This document shows, in pieces, positions 19,799 through 36,550 of a DNA stretch of 64,000 nucleotides (its first letter is position 1; the number at the start of each line of letters is the position of its first letter). Under the pieces are notes generated by a model. It was not told where the DNA came from. It worked only from the letters and a program-made list of their open reading frames with translations, and did not search any database. The position numbers were made by a program, and so were the translations under genes. This stretch comes from Thermomonas sp. S9 (GTDB lineage: Bacteria; Pseudomonadota; Gammaproteobacteria; Xanthomonadales; Xanthomonadaceae), in assembly GCF_024704365.1 (NCBI RefSeq), contig NZ_JAJDFY010000001.1:2709001-2773000 (forward strand), read 5' to 3'.

Positions 19799-20500
19799 AT
19801 GCAGCCGCGCACCGCTTTTGCCGCCCTGTTGATCGCCCTCGGCCTGGTCGGGGCCGGCTGGCTGGCCGCCCGCGGCATGGCCCAGCTGCGCACCGCCGAC
19901 CGCTACGTCACCGTCAAGGGCTCGGCCGAGAAGATCGTGGACGCCGACCTGGTGGTCTGGCCGCTGGCGCAGAGCGTCGGCGGCAACGACCTGGCCGCGG
20001 TGCAGGCGCAGCTGGAGGCCAACACCCGTACCATCCGCGACTTCCTCACCCAGGCCGGGTTCAAGGCCGACGAGATCGTGGTCAGCCCGCCGCGGCTGGA
20101 AGACCGCTGGGCCTACGCCTACGGCAGCAATCGCCCGCCGGAGCGCTACAACTACTCCAACACCGTCACCCTGCGCACGGCGAAGGTGAAGGAGGCGCTG
20201 GCCGCGGTGCGCCGCAGCGGCGACATCGTGGCGCGCGGGGTGATGCTCAATGCCGAGCAGGGCGGCGGTCCGCAGTTCGACTACACCCGGCTGAACGACA
20301 TCAAGCCGGCGCTGATCGCCGAGGCCACCGCCGCCGCGCGTAAATCGGCCGAGCAGTTCGCCAAGGATTCCGGCGCCCGCCTCGGCGGCATCCGCACCGC
20401 CAACCAGGGCGTGGTGAGCATCGAGAACCGCGATGCCGGCAGCCCGCAGATCAAGAAAATCCGGGTGGTCAGCACGGTCGAGTATTTTCTGAAGGATTGA
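19799..20500 (+). CDS. SIMPL (DUF541) domain membrane-anchored protein
   Basis: A 233-aa protein with an N-terminal TM or uncleaved signal (FAALLIALGLVGAGWLAARG). A SIMPL/DUF541 domain follows, with RYVTVKGSAEKIVDADLVVWPL, GFKADEIVVSPP and IKPALIAEATAAARKSAEQFAKDSG. Such proteins are periplasmic and of uncertain role; some relate to oxidative stress. Followed after 3 bp by a Pr6Pr membrane gene, so probably one transcript. Confidence 0.85.
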   Translation: MQPRTAFAALLIALGLVGAGWLAARGMAQLRTADRYVTVKGSAEKIVDADLVVWPLAQSVGGNDLAAVQAQLEANTRTIRDFLTQAGFKADEIVVSPPRLEDRWAYAYGSNRPPERYNYSNTVTLRTAKVKEALAAVRRSGDIVARGVMLNAEQGGGPQFDYTRLNDIKPALIAEATAAARKSAEQFAKDSGARLGGIRTANQGVVSIENRDAGSPQIKKIRVVSTVEYFLKD

Positions 20501-20503
20501 TCC

Positions 20504-21121
20504 ATGGCCAAGGCGCGCCTGTTCGCTGCGACGCTGGGATTGCTCGCCGTCTCGGCGCTCGCACTGCAACTCGTCCTCACGCTGCAGGCCACCCACTCCC
20601 AAAGCCGCAACATATGGTCGGGGGTGTGGCTGTTCGTCGGCTACTTCACCATTCTCAGCAACATGCTGGTGGCGTGGGTGGCGCTGCGCGGGGCCTTGCG
20701 GGCGGATGGGGGGCGCGACCTGCAGTGGCGCGGGTGCGCAGTCACCGCGATCGTGCTGGTCGGGATTGGCTACCACCTGCTGCTGCGCAACATCTGGGAT
20801 CCGCAGGGTGCGGCGCTGCTTGCCGATCTGCTGCTGCACTATGCGGTCCCCGCCGGCGCACTGCTATGGTGGCTGGCGTACCCCCCGTTGCGACACATCC
20901 CCTCGCGGTCGCCGCTGCACTGGCTGGCCTGGCCAGTGGGATATGCGATCTATGCCCTGACCCGCGGCGCGCTGACCGGCTTCTATCCGTATCCCTTCGT
21001 CAACGTGATCCAATTCGGGATGGCACGGGTGCTGGTCAATGTCGTCGCCCTGTGCGCGGTGTTCGTGGCCACCGGGTACCTGCTGCGGGCGCTGGCCCAC
21101 GCCCGCCAGCGGCAGGTCTAA
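20504..21121 (+). CDS. Pr6Pr-family six-TM membrane protein
   Basis: A 205-aa integral membrane protein with about six hydrophobic helices. The family pattern is visible in GVWLFVGYFTILSNMLVAW, GIGYHLLLRNIWDPQG, LLLHYAVPAGALLWWLAYPP and WPVGYAIYALTRGALTGFYPYPFVN. The function is unknown. It directly follows the SIMPL gene and converges on the ABC-F gene with only 6 bp between stops and no terminator-like hairpin. Confidence 0.85.
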   Translation: MAKARLFAATLGLLAVSALALQLVLTLQATHSQSRNIWSGVWLFVGYFTILSNMLVAWVALRGALRADGGRDLQWRGCAVTAIVLVGIGYHLLLRNIWDPQGAALLADLLLHYAVPAGALLWWLAYPPLRHIPSRSPLHWLAWPVGYAIYALTRGALTGFYPYPFVNVIQFGMARVLVNVVALCAVFVATGYLLRALAHARQRQV

Positions 21122-21127
21122 GCCTGC

Positions 21128-22987
<1,860 letters not shown>

Positions 22988-23148
22988 GGGGGGCGGTTCC
23001 AGCGGGCCGGTGGCAGGCACGGTCGTCGCCCGCCGCCGTGGCCCGCAAAGCCGCTCACGATACCGCATAACGACATGCCCGGTGCGCGTTTGCGACTGCG
23101 GTGAACGGGTGTTAAACAAGAGTTATTCCACCCACCCCGGAGGTCGCC

Positions 23149-25545
<2,397 letters not shown>

Positions 25546-25587
25546 ATTGATGCGCAGGGCGTCGGCCACGCGCACCGTCTCCACACG

Positions 25588-25610
25588 ACGCCCCGGTTCG
25601 CCGGGGCGTC
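25588..25610 (+). terminator. Hairpin terminator after the TonB-receptor gene
   Basis: A perfect 10-bp stem (GACGCCCCGG with CCGGGGCGTC; the last base is 25610) closes on a TTCG tetraloop, 42 bp after the receptor stop, and is followed by a short T-stretch (CGTTTG). Confidence 0.6.
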
Positions 25611-25684
25611 GCCGTTTGCGGGCCCGGCGCGGAGTCCCACGCCGCGCGCATGCGATCATGCCCGCACCATCGCACGGGGGCCGC

Positions 25685-27343
25685 ATGCCGCACCACACCT
25701 CGCTGATCGCCCTGCTCTGCATCGGGTTCGTGATGGCCTTCGCGCTGGGGATGCTGGCGCGCCGGCTGCGGCTGTCACCGCTGGTCGGCTACCTGCTGGC
25801 CGGCGTGCTGGTGGGGCCGTTCACGCCCGGCTTCGTGGCCGACCAGACGCTGGCGCCGCAGCTGGCCGAGGTGGGGGTGATCCTGCTGATGTTCGGGGTC
25901 GGCCTGCATTTCTCGCTGAAGGACCTGATGTCGGTCCGCGCGATCGCCCTGCCGGGCGCGATCGCGCAGATCGCGGCGGCCACCGCGATGGGCTGGGCGA
26001 TGGCGCACTACTGGCTGGGCTGGAGCCATGCCGCCGGCCTGGTGTTCGGGCTGGCGCTGTCGGTGGCGAGCACTGTGGTGCTGCTGCGCGCGCTGGAGGA
26101 CCGCCGCCTGCTGGATACCGGCAAGGGCCGGGTGGCGGTGGGCTGGCTGATCGTCGAGGACCTGGCGATGGTGCTGGCGCTGGTGCTGCTGCCGGCGCTG
26201 GGCGACCACGACGCCGGCGCCGGCCGGCTCGGGCTGGCCCTGTTGCTCACCCTGCTCAAGGTGGGCGGGTTCGTGGCACTGATGCTGCTCATCGGGCGCC
26301 GCCTGGTTCCGCGCCTGCTGGAAAGCGTGGCGGGTACCGGCTCGCGCGAGCTGTTCACTCTGTGCGTGCTGGCGGTGGCGATGGGCGTCGCGTTCGGTGC
26401 CGCCGAGCTGTTCGGGGTCAGCTTCGCGCTCGGTGCGTTCTTCGCCGGCATGCTGCTGAACGAGAGCGAGTTCGGCCACAAGGCAGCCAACGATTCGCTG
26501 CCGCTGCGGGATGCGTTCGCGGTGCTGTTCTTCGTCTCGGTGGGGATGCTGTTCGACCCGCTGATCCTCATCGAGCATCCGCTGCACGTGCTCGCCACGC
26601 TGCTGATCATCGTGCTGGGCAAGTCGCTGGCGGCATGGGCGATCGTGCGCGCGTTCGGCAAACCGAACGACACCGCGCTCACCATTTCCGCCAGCCTGGC
26701 CCAGATCGGCGAGTTCTCGTTCATCCTCGCCGGACTCGGAATCGGCCTCGGCCTGCTGCCGGCGGAAGGGCGCGACCTGATCCTGGCCGGCGCGCTGCTC
26801 TCGATCATCCTCAATCCGCTGCTGTTCTCGTGGCTGGAGCGGCAGGGTGCGCGCAGCGCGGCGCGGCGCGAGGATGTCGCACCGCTGCCGGAGGGCCTGG
26901 CCGGGCATGTGATCCTGGTCGGCTACGGCCGGGTCGGGCGCCACCTGGCGCAGCTGCTGCGCGAACGCGGGGGTGCCGCTGGTGCTGGTGGAAGCCGACC
27001 GCGAGCGCGCGCTTGCCGCCCGCGCCCGTGGCCTTCCCACCGTGCACGGCAACGCCGCCGACCAGCGCGTGCTGCAGGAAGCGCACCCGGAGCGCGCGCA
27101 GCTGGGTATCCTGGCGGTGCCGAACGCGCTGGAAGCCGGCGAGGTGGTAGCGCGGATGAAGGCCACCAATCCGATGATCAGCGTGCTGGCGCGCGCGCAC
27201 AGCGATACCGAGGTGCAGCACCTGCTGGCGCATGGCGCCGATGCGGCGGTGCTGGCCGAGCGCGAACTGGCCTATTCGCTGGTGGACATGGTGATGTCCG
27301 CCCCGCCCTACCGTCCGCCACGCACCGCGCCCCCGCCGCCTGA
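25685..27343 (+). CDS. ybaL: YbaL-type monovalent cation:proton antiporter, CPA2 (frameshifted)
   Basis: About 552 aa when repaired. [19 protein letters not shown] starts a 12-13 TM Kef/CPA2 core with [51 protein letters not shown] and [18 protein letters not shown] TrkA-N/RCK Rossmann domain follows: [32 protein letters not shown]. An extra G at 26969-26973 breaks the frame inside the RCK domain. The segment [22 protein letters not shown] is in the next frame. The stop at 27341-27343 is reached only if one C is missing from the C-run before it; otherwise the frame runs into the esterase. It closely matches remembered E. coli YbaL segments. Confidence 0.88.
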   Translation: MPHHTSLIALLCIGFVMAFALGMLARRLRLSPLVGYLLAGVLVGPFTPGFVADQTLAPQLAEVGVILLMFGVGLHFSLKDLMSVRAIALPGAIAQIAAATAMGWAMAHYWLGWSHAAGLVFGLALSVASTVVLLRALEDRRLLDTGKGRVAVGWLIVEDLAMVLALVLLPALGDHDAGAGRLGLALLLTLLKVGGFVALMLLIGRRLVPRLLESVAGTGSRELFTLCVLAVAMGVAFGAAELFGVSFALGAFFAGMLLNESEFGHKAANDSLPLRDAFAVLFFVSVGMLFDPLILIEHPLHVLATLLIIVLGKSLAAWAIVRAFGKPNDTALTISASLAQIGEFSFILAGLGIGLGLLPAEGRDLILAGALLSIILNPLLFSWLERQGARSAARREDVAPLPEGLAGHVILVGYGRVGRHLAQLLRERGGAAGAGGSRPRARACRPRPWPSHRARQRRRPARAAGSAPGARAAGYPGGAERAGSRRGGSADEGHQSDDQRAGARAQRYRGAAPAGAWRRCGGAGRARTGLFAGGHGDVRPALPSATHRAPAA

Positions 27344-27407
27344 CCGCCCCTGCACGCGGGGGCCGGCGGGCGTAGAGTGCGGGCTTCCCCTGCCCCGGAT
27401 GCCCGCC

Positions 27408-29030
27408 ATGTCCCTGCGCACCGCCCTGCTCTTGCCGCTGCTCGCCGTCGGCCTGTTCGTCCACGCCCAGGCCACCCAGCCGCAACTGCGCGTGCAGCTG
27501 CCGGCGACAGCCACCGCCCCGGCCTCCGGGCGCCTGCTGGTGTTCGCGGAGCCCGCGGCGAGCGCACTGGCGAAGGCCAAGGGCAATCCCGTCACCGCGG
27601 TGGACGCCAGCCCGTTCGGTGGCCAGGACGCCAGCGCCGCCGGCATGGACATCGTGCGCCTCGCCCCCGGCCAGGCGGTGGCGATGGACACCGAATCGCT
27701 GGCGTGGCCGCGGCCGTTCTCGCAGCTGCCGGCCGGCGACTACTACGTGCAGGCGGTGCTGGACACCGCGCGCGACGACAACTACGCCGGCCGCGGTCCC
27801 GACGACCTGCTGAGCGCCCCGGTAAAAATGGCCCTGGGCGGCGACGCTGGCGCGGCGACGCTGGTGCTGGACCAGCGGCTGCCGGAAGCGGGTGACCCCT
27901 GGCAACTGCCGGAACGTGCCCCGCAGGCCCTGCGCGCGGCGGCGAAAGCGGCGAAGGCCGCGACCCACGCGATCGACTTCACCAGCCCCGCGCTGAGCGC
28001 GTTCTGGGGCCGGCCGATCCAGATGCGCGGCTGGGTGGTGCTGCCGCCCGGCTACGACGCCGATGCCGAGGCGCGCTACCCGGTGCTGTATTTCACCCAC
28101 GGCTTCGGCGGCAGCCAGCGCGCGCTGGTATCCACCGCGATCTCCGCCTACGCCGGCATGCGCGACGGCAGCCTGCCGCCGATGATCTGGGTGCTGCTGG
28201 ACGAATCCAGCCCCACCGGCACCCACGAGTTCGCGGATTCGGTGAACAACGGCCCATGGGGCCAGGCCCTGACCGAGGAGCTGATCCCCGACCTGGAACG
28301 CCACTACCGCATGGACGCGCGGGCCGAGGGCCGCTTCCTCAATGGGCACTCCTCCGGCGGCTGGGCCACGCTGTGGCTGCAGGTGCGCTATCCGAAGGTG
28401 TTCGGCGGCACCTGGTCCACCGCGCCGGACCCCAGCGACTTCCACGATTTCACCGGCGTGGACCTGTACGCCGACGGCGCCAACGTGTATCGCCGCGCCG
28501 ACGGCAGCGCCTACCCGCTGGTGCGCGACAAGGGCCAGGTGGTGGCCAGCTTCGAGCAGTTCGCGCGGCTGGAGGAAGTGATCGGCCCGGTGGGCGGGCA
28601 ACTGGCCTCGTTCGAATGGGTGTTTTCCCCGCGCGGCGCCGACGGCCGCCCGCTGCCGCTGTTCGACCGCGGTACCGGCGCGGTCGATCCGCAGGTGGTC
28701 GCCTACTGGCGCGACCATTACGACATCGCGCACATGATCCAGTCCGACTGGGCGCGCCTGCGCCCCGACCTCGACGGCAAGCTGCACGTATACGTCGGCA
28801 CCGCCGACACCTTCTACCTCGACGGCGCGGCGCGCCGGCTCAAGGCGGTGCTGGACGGCGTGGGCGCGAAGAGCGATTTCCGCTTCGTGCCCGGCCGCAC
28901 CCACTTCGACCTGTACGTCGAGGGCGACGACCGCAGCGCGCTGCTGAAGGACATCGCCTGGCAGATGTACGCGATCGCCCGCCCCGGCGCACAGCGCCCG
29001 GCGGCGGCTGCGCCGGCCGCCTCCCGCTGA
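27408..29030 (+). CDS. Secreted esterase (esterase D / PF00756-type alpha/beta hydrolase)
   Basis: 540 aa. The signal peptide is [21 protein letters not shown]. An N-terminal beta-rich domain of about 180 aa is followed by a hydrolase domain: [16 protein letters not shown] (oxyanion region), the nucleophile elbow [15 protein letters not shown], and a late RTHFDLY with the probable catalytic His. The family includes feruloyl esterases, S-formylglutathione hydrolase-like and enterochelin esterase-like enzymes; the substrate is not predictable. No stop separates it from the end of ybaL in this frame, probably because of an indel near 27331. Confidence 0.82.
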   Translation: MSLRTALLLPLLAVGLFVHAQATQPQLRVQLPATATAPASGRLLVFAEPAASALAKAKGNPVTAVDASPFGGQDASAAGMDIVRLAPGQAVAMDTESLAWPRPFSQLPAGDYYVQAVLDTARDDNYAGRGPDDLLSAPVKMALGGDAGAATLVLDQRLPEAGDPWQLPERAPQALRAAAKAAKAATHAIDFTSPALSAFWGRPIQMRGWVVLPPGYDADAEARYPVLYFTHGFGGSQRALVSTAISAYAGMRDGSLPPMIWVLLDESSPTGTHEFADSVNNGPWGQALTEELIPDLERHYRMDARAEGRFLNGHSSGGWATLWLQVRYPKVFGGTWSTAPDPSDFHDFTGVDLYADGANVYRRADGSAYPLVRDKGQVVASFEQFARLEEVIGPVGGQLASFEWVFSPRGADGRPLPLFDRGTGAVDPQVVAYWRDHYDIAHMIQSDWARLRPDLDGKLHVYVGTADTFYLDGAARRLKAVLDGVGAKSDFRFVPGRTHFDLYVEGDDRSALLKDIAWQMYAIARPGAQRPAAAAPAASR

Positions 29031-29037
29031 AGCCGAC

Positions 29038-29065
29038 GCGCCCGGCCGCGACAGCGACCGGGCGC
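29038..29065. terminator. Convergent hairpin between esterase gene and clpB
   Basis: An 8-bp stem (GCGCCCGG at 29038-29045 with CCGGGCGC at 29058-29065) lies in the 44-bp gap between convergent stops and could serve both strands. There is no strong T-run. Confidence 0.45.
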
Positions 29066-29074
29066 GCGCAGCGT

Positions 29075-31659
<2,585 letters not shown>

Positions 31660-31705
31660 GGGAGGGGTTCCTGTAAGGAGGGCCGCGGTGCGGCCAATGT
31701 TCCCC

Positions 31706-31733
31706 ACATGCGGTTGCGGCGGCGTGATTCAAG
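31706..31733 (-). promoter_or_regulatory. Sigma-32 (heat-shock) type promoter of clpB
   Basis: On the minus strand CTTGAA (-35) is followed after 14 bases by CCGCATGT (-10). The sigma-32 consensus is CTTGAAA, 11-16 bases, CCCCATNT; the -10 differs at one position. It lies about 47 bp upstream of the clpB start and fits the known heat-shock control of clpB. Confidence 0.65.
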
Positions 31734-31774
31734 TCAAATCGCAGCCGGCATTGAGACGCGGTTATGCTGCCGGC

Positions 31775-32110
31775 ATGCCCGTCTGGCACCTCTACCTGCT
31801 GCGCTGCCGCGACGGCAGCCTGTATGCCGGCATCGCCACCGACGTGCAGCGCCGGTTCCGGGAACATGCTGCCGGCACCGGCGCGAAATACACCCGCGCG
31901 CATCCGCCCGACTGCGTGCTGGCCAGCCGGCCCTATCCCGACCGCGCCAGCGCGCTGCGCGCGGAATACCGCCTCAAGCGCCGCCCGCGGGCGGAGAAAC
32001 TGGCCTGGTTGCTGGCGCAGGACTCAGACGAAGGGCGCGATCCAGGCCAGGGTGGCCATGCGCCCGCCGCGGCCGTCGCGGCGGTGCGAATAAAACCGCG
32101 CCCGGTCTGA
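31775..32110 (+). CDS. GIY-YIG nuclease family protein
   Basis: A 111-aa protein. [27 protein letters not shown] carries the GIY-YIG motif in the variant form YLL...YAG. It continues [20 protein letters not shown] and [16 protein letters not shown], as in the small UPF0213/YhbQ-like group. The catalytic-fold Tyr, Arg and Glu positions are present. The in vivo role is unknown. Its last 29 codons overlap the end of pgeF on the other strand, so the C-terminal tail after LAWLLAQ may be non-functional. Confidence 0.85.
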   Translation: MPVWHLYLLRCRDGSLYAGIATDVQRRFREHAAGTGAKYTRAHPPDCVLASRPYPDRASALRAEYRLKRRPRAEKLAWLLAQDSDEGRDPGQGGHAPAAAVAAVRIKPRPV

Positions 32111-32770
32111 AATGGTGCACAGCCCGCCGCCGTGGATCGCGTCCATCGCCAGCCCGGCCGCGGCCAGCCGCCGCCGCGCCAGCGCATAAAGATCCACCCG
32201 CCAGTGCCCGGGCCGGGTCGCCACGAAGGCCGCATCCGCGACGGGATCGACATCGACGAACGCCGCGCGCACCTCCGCGCCGATCTCGTAGGCCTGCGGG
32301 CCCGCCGCCGGTCCCAGCCAGGCCATCAGGCCCGCGGGCGGGGTGCGCATCGCCGCCACCGTCGCCTCCAGAACGCCGGCCGCCAGCCCGCGCCAGCCGG
32401 CATGGGCGGCGGCGATCTCGCCACCATCGCGGGCCGCCAGCACCACCGGCAGGCAGTCGGCGGTGAGGATGGCCAGCACCCGGCCCGGGATCGCACTGAC
32501 CGCGGCATCGGCCTCGGGCTCGTCCTCCGCAGGCTCGACCGCCACGGCCACGCCGTGCACCTGACGCAGCCAGCGCGGCACGGACGGCAGGGCCAGGGCG
32601 GCAGCCAGCTGGCGGCGGTTTTCGGCCACCGCCTCCGGCGCATCGCCGCAGCGGACGCCGAGGTTGAAACGGTCGAACGGCGGCGCCGACACCCCCAGGC
32701 CGTGGCGCAGCGTGGTCAGCGCGTGCACGCCGGGCGGCGCCGGCCAGTCGGCGCGCAGGAAGGCGTTCAT
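32024..32770 (-). CDS. pgeF: Peptidoglycan editing factor PgeF (YfiH, multicopper oxidase-like)
   Basis: A 248-aa DUF152/laccase-domain protein. In E. coli the family removes L-Ser wrongly incorporated in peptidoglycan stems. Signature segments are [61 protein letters not shown] and [21 protein letters not shown]. The His-Cys-His metal site is intact. The ATG overlaps the rluD stop as ATGA. It converges with and overlaps the GIY-YIG gene. Confidence 0.93.
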   Translation of the reverse strand: MNAFLRADWPAPPGVHALTTLRHGLGVSAPPFDRFNLGVRCGDAPEAVAENRRQLAAALALPSVPRWLRQVHGVAVAVEPAEDEPEADAAVSAIPGRVLAILTADCLPVVLAARDGGEIAAAHAGWRGLAAGVLEATVAAMRTPPAGLMAWLGPAAGPQAYEIGAEVRAAFVDVDPVADAAFVATRPGHWRVDLYALARRRLAAAGLAMDAIHGGGLCTISDRARFYSHRRDGRGGRMATLAWIAPFV

Positions 32771-33747
32771 CGCCGCGCGCGCTCCGCCTCGGCGTGGGCG
32801 GCGGCGTCCTCGCGCAGCAGGTGCAGCAGCTGCTGCATGTCCTCGGGCACCGGCGCCTGGCAGCGGACCGGTTCGCCGCTGACCGGATGCGGAAACTCCA
32901 GCACTTCGGCATGCAACGCCTGCCGCCTGAAGCCGCGCAACGCGGCAATCAACGCCTCGGAGGCGCCCTTCGGCAGCTTCAGCGACCCGCCGTACAACGG
33001 ATCGCCCACGATCGGATGCTTCAGATGCGCCATGTGCACCCGGATCTGGTGGGTACGCCCGGTCTCCAGCCGGCATTCCAGCGCGGTGTGGGCGCGGAAG
33101 CGCTCGCGCAGGCGGTAGTGGGTGATGGCCTCCTTGCCGTCTTCGCGCACCGCCATGCGCAGGCGGTCGCGCGGGTGACGGTCGATCGCCACGGCGGCGG
33201 TGCCGCCGGCGACCAGCGCCCCGACCACGATCGCCAGGTACTGCCGGTGCACCTGGCGCGCGGACAGCTGCGCCACCAGCGCGGTATGCGCTTCCAGGGT
33301 ACGCGCCACCACCATCACGCCGCTGGTGTCCTTGTCCAGGCGGTGGACGATGCCGGCGCGCGGCAGCCGGTCGAGGCCGGGGTCGCGGTGCAGCAGCGCG
33401 TTCACCAGGGTGCCGGCCGGGTTGCCGGCACCCGGATGCACGACCAGCCCGGCCGGCTTGTCCAGCACGAACAGGTGCGCGTCCTCGTACAGCACGCAAA
33501 GCGGGATGTCCTCGGCCACGGCGTGGGTCTGCACGTCCTCGACCACGGTCAGCGCCACCGCCTCGCCGCCGCGCACGGGGTCGCGCGGGCGCGCGGGCGC
33601 GCCGTCCACCTGCACGGCGCCGGACTTGATCCAGGCCGACAGGCGCGAGCGCGAATAGGCGGGGAACAGCTCGGCCAGCACCGCATCCAGGCGGCGGCCG
33701 GCGGCCTCGTCGGGGATGCGGGCGATGCGGGGGGATGCGTCGTTCAT
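32767..33747 (-). CDS. rluD: 23S rRNA pseudouridine synthase RluD
   Basis: A 326-aa pseudouridine synthase acting on helix 69 of 23S rRNA (family knowledge). The N-terminal S4 domain ([20 protein letters not shown]) is followed by the catalytic core with [15 protein letters not shown] and the Asp motif [39 protein letters not shown] and [13 protein letters not shown] follow. It is divergent from bamD and upstream of pgeF, the same order as in E. coli and Pseudomonas. Confidence 0.95.
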   Translation of the reverse strand: MNDASPRIARIPDEAAGRRLDAVLAELFPAYSRSRLSAWIKSGAVQVDGAPARPRDPVRGGEAVALTVVEDVQTHAVAEDIPLCVLYEDAHLFVLDKPAGLVVHPGAGNPAGTLVNALLHRDPGLDRLPRAGIVHRLDKDTSGVMVVARTLEAHTALVAQLSARQVHRQYLAIVVGALVAGGTAAVAIDRHPRDRLRMAVREDGKEAITHYRLRERFRAHTALECRLETGRTHQIRVHMAHLKHPIVGDPLYGGSLKLPKGASEALIAALRGFRRQALHAEVLEFPHPVSGEPVRCQAPVPEDMQQLLHLLREDAAAHAEAERARR

Positions 33748-33797
33748 GGGGCTGGCGCCGGACGGCGCATTCGGGCCTGATTAAAGCGCGGGACTGC

Positions 33798-33803
33798 TAT
33801 TAT
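33798..33803 (+). promoter_or_regulatory. Possible -10 box of bamD
   Basis: TATTAT lies 30 bp upstream of the bamD ATG in the short rluD-bamD divergent gap. No clear -35 hexamer was found at 17 bp spacing. Confidence 0.3.
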
Positions 33804-33832
33804 CCAGCCTTCATGCCCCCGGCGCCCGTTCG

Positions 33833-34681
33833 ATGCCCATGACCGCCCGTTCCAGCCTGCTGCGCACCGCCATCGTGCTCATGCTCGTCCTCGTCGTCGC
33901 CGGCTGCTCCGGCGGCAAAGGCCTGTTCAAGAGCAAGAAGAACCGCAACGAAGGCGTGCCGGTGGCCGAGCTGTACGACCGCGCGCATGGCCAGATGGAG
34001 CACGGCAACTGGTCCTCGGCCAGCGAGACCTTCGGCCGCCTGATCGCGCAGTATCCGTACGGCCCCTACGCCGAGCAGGCGCTGATGGAGCAGGCCTACG
34101 CCCAGTACAAGGCAGGCAAGCACGAGGACGCGATCTCCACCATCGACCGCTTCATCCGCACCTACCCGACCCACAAGAACATCGCCTACATGTACTACCT
34201 GCGCGGCCTGAACAACATGGCGCGCAATACGGTGTTCCTGGCGCGCACCTTCAACCTGGACACCAGCAACCGCGACCTCGACGCGCCGATGCAGGCGTAC
34301 AACGACTTCAACACATTGATCACCCGCTACCCGAACAGCCGCTACGTGGACGACGCGCGCCAGCGCATGGTGTTCCTGCGCAACCAGTTCGCCCGCTTCG
34401 AGCTGACCACCGGCCTGTACTACCTGCGCCGCGGCGCCTGGGTATCGGCCGCCGATCGCGCCATCTACCTGCTGGAAACCTATCCGCAGAGCGAATCCCA
34501 GGACGATGCGGTGGCGCTGCTGGGCGAGGCCTATACCCGCATGGGCGAAGCCAAGCTGGCCGCCGACGCCCGCCGCGTGCTGGAGCTGAACGACCCGCAG
34601 CATCCGTGGCTGAGCGGGCGCTGGCCGAAGTTCCCCGGCCTGATCAAGCGCCTGAATCCGCTCTCGCCTGACGTGCGCTGA
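33833..34681 (+). CDS. bamD: Outer membrane assembly lipoprotein BamD
   Basis: A 282-aa essential lipoprotein of the BAM complex. The signal peptide ends in lipobox VVAGC followed by SGGKGLFKSKK. TPR-like repeats include ELYDRAHGQMEHGNWSSASE, ALMEQAYAQYKAGKHEDAIS and LLGEAYTRMGEAKLAADARR. The conserved YPYGPYAEQA and YMYYLRGLNN segments support BamD over a generic TPR protein. The start could also be at 33839. Confidence 0.95.
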   Translation: MPMTARSSLLRTAIVLMLVLVVAGCSGGKGLFKSKKNRNEGVPVAELYDRAHGQMEHGNWSSASETFGRLIAQYPYGPYAEQALMEQAYAQYKAGKHEDAISTIDRFIRTYPTHKNIAYMYYLRGLNNMARNTVFLARTFNLDTSNRDLDAPMQAYNDFNTLITRYPNSRYVDDARQRMVFLRNQFARFELTTGLYYLRRGAWVSAADRAIYLLETYPQSESQDDAVALLGEAYTRMGEAKLAADARRVLELNDPQHPWLSGRWPKFPGLIKRLNPLSPDVR

Positions 34682-34707
34682 TCCCGGCGCGACGGCTCCA
34701 CGATGCA

Positions 34708-34743
34708 GCAAAGGCCGGCCGCAACGCCGGCCTTTGCCGTTTT
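34708..34743. terminator. Bidirectional terminator between bamD and nadE
   Basis: A perfect 12-bp stem (GCAAAGGCCGGC at 34708-34719 with its complement at 34726-34737) is followed by CGTTTTG on the plus strand. It sits between two convergent genes. Confidence 0.7.
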
Positions 34744-34750
34744 GCGCGCA

Positions 34751-36385
34751 TCACTCCCGCCAGCCGCTGGTCACCGGATAGCGGCGCTCGCGCCCGAACG
34801 CGCGCCGGCTGACCTTCGGCCCGGGCGCGGCCTGATGCCGTTTCCATTCGCTGATCCGCACCAGATGCAGTACGCGATCGACGGTAGCGGCATCGAAGCC
34901 GGCGGCGAGGATCTCGGCGCGCGACTGCTCCTGGTCCACGTGCCGCAGCAGGATGGCGTCGAGCACGTCGTACGGCGGCAGCGAATCCTGGTCGCGCTGG
35001 TTCTCGCGCAGCTCGGCCGAAGGCGGGCGGTCGATCACCGCCTGCGGGATGATGCGGTCGCCTACTGTATTGCGCCAGCGCGCCAGCGCGAACACCTCGG
35101 TCTTGTACAGGTCCTTGATCGGCGCATAGCCGCCGCACATGTCGCCATAGATGGTGGCATAGCCGACCGCGTACTCGCTCTTGTTGCCGGTGGTCAGCAG
35201 CAGGCCGCCGAACTTGTTGGCCAGCGCCATCAGCAGCGCGCTGCGGGTGCGCGACTGCAGGTTCTCCTCGGTGGTGTCCACCTGCTGCCCGGCAAACACC
35301 TGCGCCAGCGCATCGAGATAGCCCTGGAACGGCTTTTCGATCGGCAGCGTCACCATCGCCACCCCCATCGCGTCGCACTGCTCCTGCGCCAGGTCGTTGG
35401 ACAGGCCCGCAGTATAGCGCGACGGCAACCGCACCGCGGTGACGTTCTCCGTTCCCAGCGCGTCGGCGGCGATCGCCAGCACCACCGAGGAATCGATCCC
35501 GCCCGACAGGCCCAGCCAGACCTTGCCGAAGCCGTTCTTGCGGCAGTAGTCGCGGGTGCCGCGGACCACCGCGCGCCAGGCCAGCGCATCGCGACTCTCG
35601 TCGCCGTCCACCGTCCACTGCAGCGGCACAAAACGGCGGCTGCCGGGGTCGAACTCGACCACCAGCCACTGTTCCTCGAACGCCACCGCCGCCGGATGCA
35701 CGCCGCCGTCGCCATCGGCCACCACCGAGGCCCCGTCGAACACCAAGGCGTCCTGCCCGCCGACCAGGTTGAGGTAGGCGATGCCGGCGCCGGTCTTGCG
35801 CGCCCGCTGCGCCAGCAACGCATCACGCGCGGCGTGCTTGTCATGCTCGAACGGCGAGGCGTTCGGCACCAGCACCAGCTGCGCGCCCTTGCCCACAGTG
35901 GAGGCGATCGGCTCGGGGAACCACAGGTCCTCGCAGATCAGCAGCCCCACCTGCACCCCGCCCACCTCGAACACGCAGTCCCCGCAGTCGGGATCGACGT
36001 CGAAATAGCGGCGCTCGTCGAACACCGCATAGTTGGGCAGCTCGCGCTTGCGGTAGGTGTGCGCGATGCCGCCGTCGCGCAGCACGCTGGCCGCGTTGTA
36101 CACCACTGCGCCTGCCGGCTGCGGCCAGCCCACCACCGCGGTGATCCCGCGCGCGGCCTCGGCCACCCGGGCCATCGCTTCTTCGCAGGCGCGCAGGAAG
36201 GCCGGGCGGTACAGCAGATCCTCCGGCGGATAGCCGCTCAGCGCCAGTTCCGGGAACAGCACGAGGTCGGCGGCGTATTCGTCGCGTGCCAGCGCGATCA
36301 TCTCCGCGATCCGCGCCGCGTTGCCGGCCACGTCGCCGACCGGGAAATCGAACTGCGCCATCGCGATGCGGAGGGGCTGCGTCAT
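34751..36385 (-). CDS. nadE: Glutamine-dependent NAD+ synthetase
   Basis: A 544-aa enzyme that amidates deamido-NAD using glutamine. The N-terminal nitrilase-like glutaminase domain shows the catalytic triad context: FPELALSGYPPEDLL (Glu), TYRKRELPNYAVFDE (Lys) and GLLICEDLWFPEP (Cys). The synthetase domain has the PP-loop VWLGLSGGIDSSVVLAIAAD and TGNKSEYAVGYATIYGDMCG. The start MTQPLRIAMAQFDF at 36385 is preferred over a longer open frame. Confidence 0.96.
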   Translation of the reverse strand: MTQPLRIAMAQFDFPVGDVAGNAARIAEMIALARDEYAADLVLFPELALSGYPPEDLLYRPAFLRACEEAMARVAEAARGITAVVGWPQPAGAVVYNAASVLRDGGIAHTYRKRELPNYAVFDERRYFDVDPDCGDCVFEVGGVQVGLLICEDLWFPEPIASTVGKGAQLVLVPNASPFEHDKHAARDALLAQRARKTGAGIAYLNLVGGQDALVFDGASVVADGDGGVHPAAVAFEEQWLVVEFDPGSRRFVPLQWTVDGDESRDALAWRAVVRGTRDYCRKNGFGKVWLGLSGGIDSSVVLAIAADALGTENVTAVRLPSRYTAGLSNDLAQEQCDAMGVAMVTLPIEKPFQGYLDALAQVFAGQQVDTTEENLQSRTRSALLMALANKFGGLLLTTGNKSEYAVGYATIYGDMCGGYAPIKDLYKTEVFALARWRNTVGDRIIPQAVIDRPPSAELRENQRDQDSLPPYDVLDAILLRHVDQEQSRAEILAAGFDAATVDRVLHLVRISEWKRHQAAPGPKVSRRAFGRERRYPVTSGWRE

Positions 36386-36481
36386 CGGGCGTTCTCGCAA
36401 GGAAGGGGCGCGCGCTGCACGGCGGGCGCCAAGGCGTGGCAAGGATACAGGCTGCGCGTCACGGCATCCGGCCAGCGAGAG

Positions 36482-36487
36482 TAAAAT
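36482..36487 (+). promoter_or_regulatory. Possible -10 box of ppa
   Basis: TAAAAT lies 64 bp upstream of the ppa ATG in the nadE-ppa divergent gap and is the best -10 candidate there. The -35 is weak. Confidence 0.3.
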
Positions 36488-36550
36488 GTGCCGATTTCCT
36501 CCCCGCTTCCCGCGCCCGCACGGGCGCATCCCCACATTCGGAGACCCTCC

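Noticed and set aside
19394-20839. 481-codon minus-strand frame opposite the SIMPL gene
   Set aside because: High-GC shadow frame; the opposite strand carries clear SIMPL and Pr6Pr genes, and only its last part coincides with the FmdB protein.
31660-31774. Possible small RNA between clpB and the GIY-YIG gene
   Set aside because: The gap is fully accounted for by the sigma-32 type promoter and leader; no terminator-like hairpin was seen.
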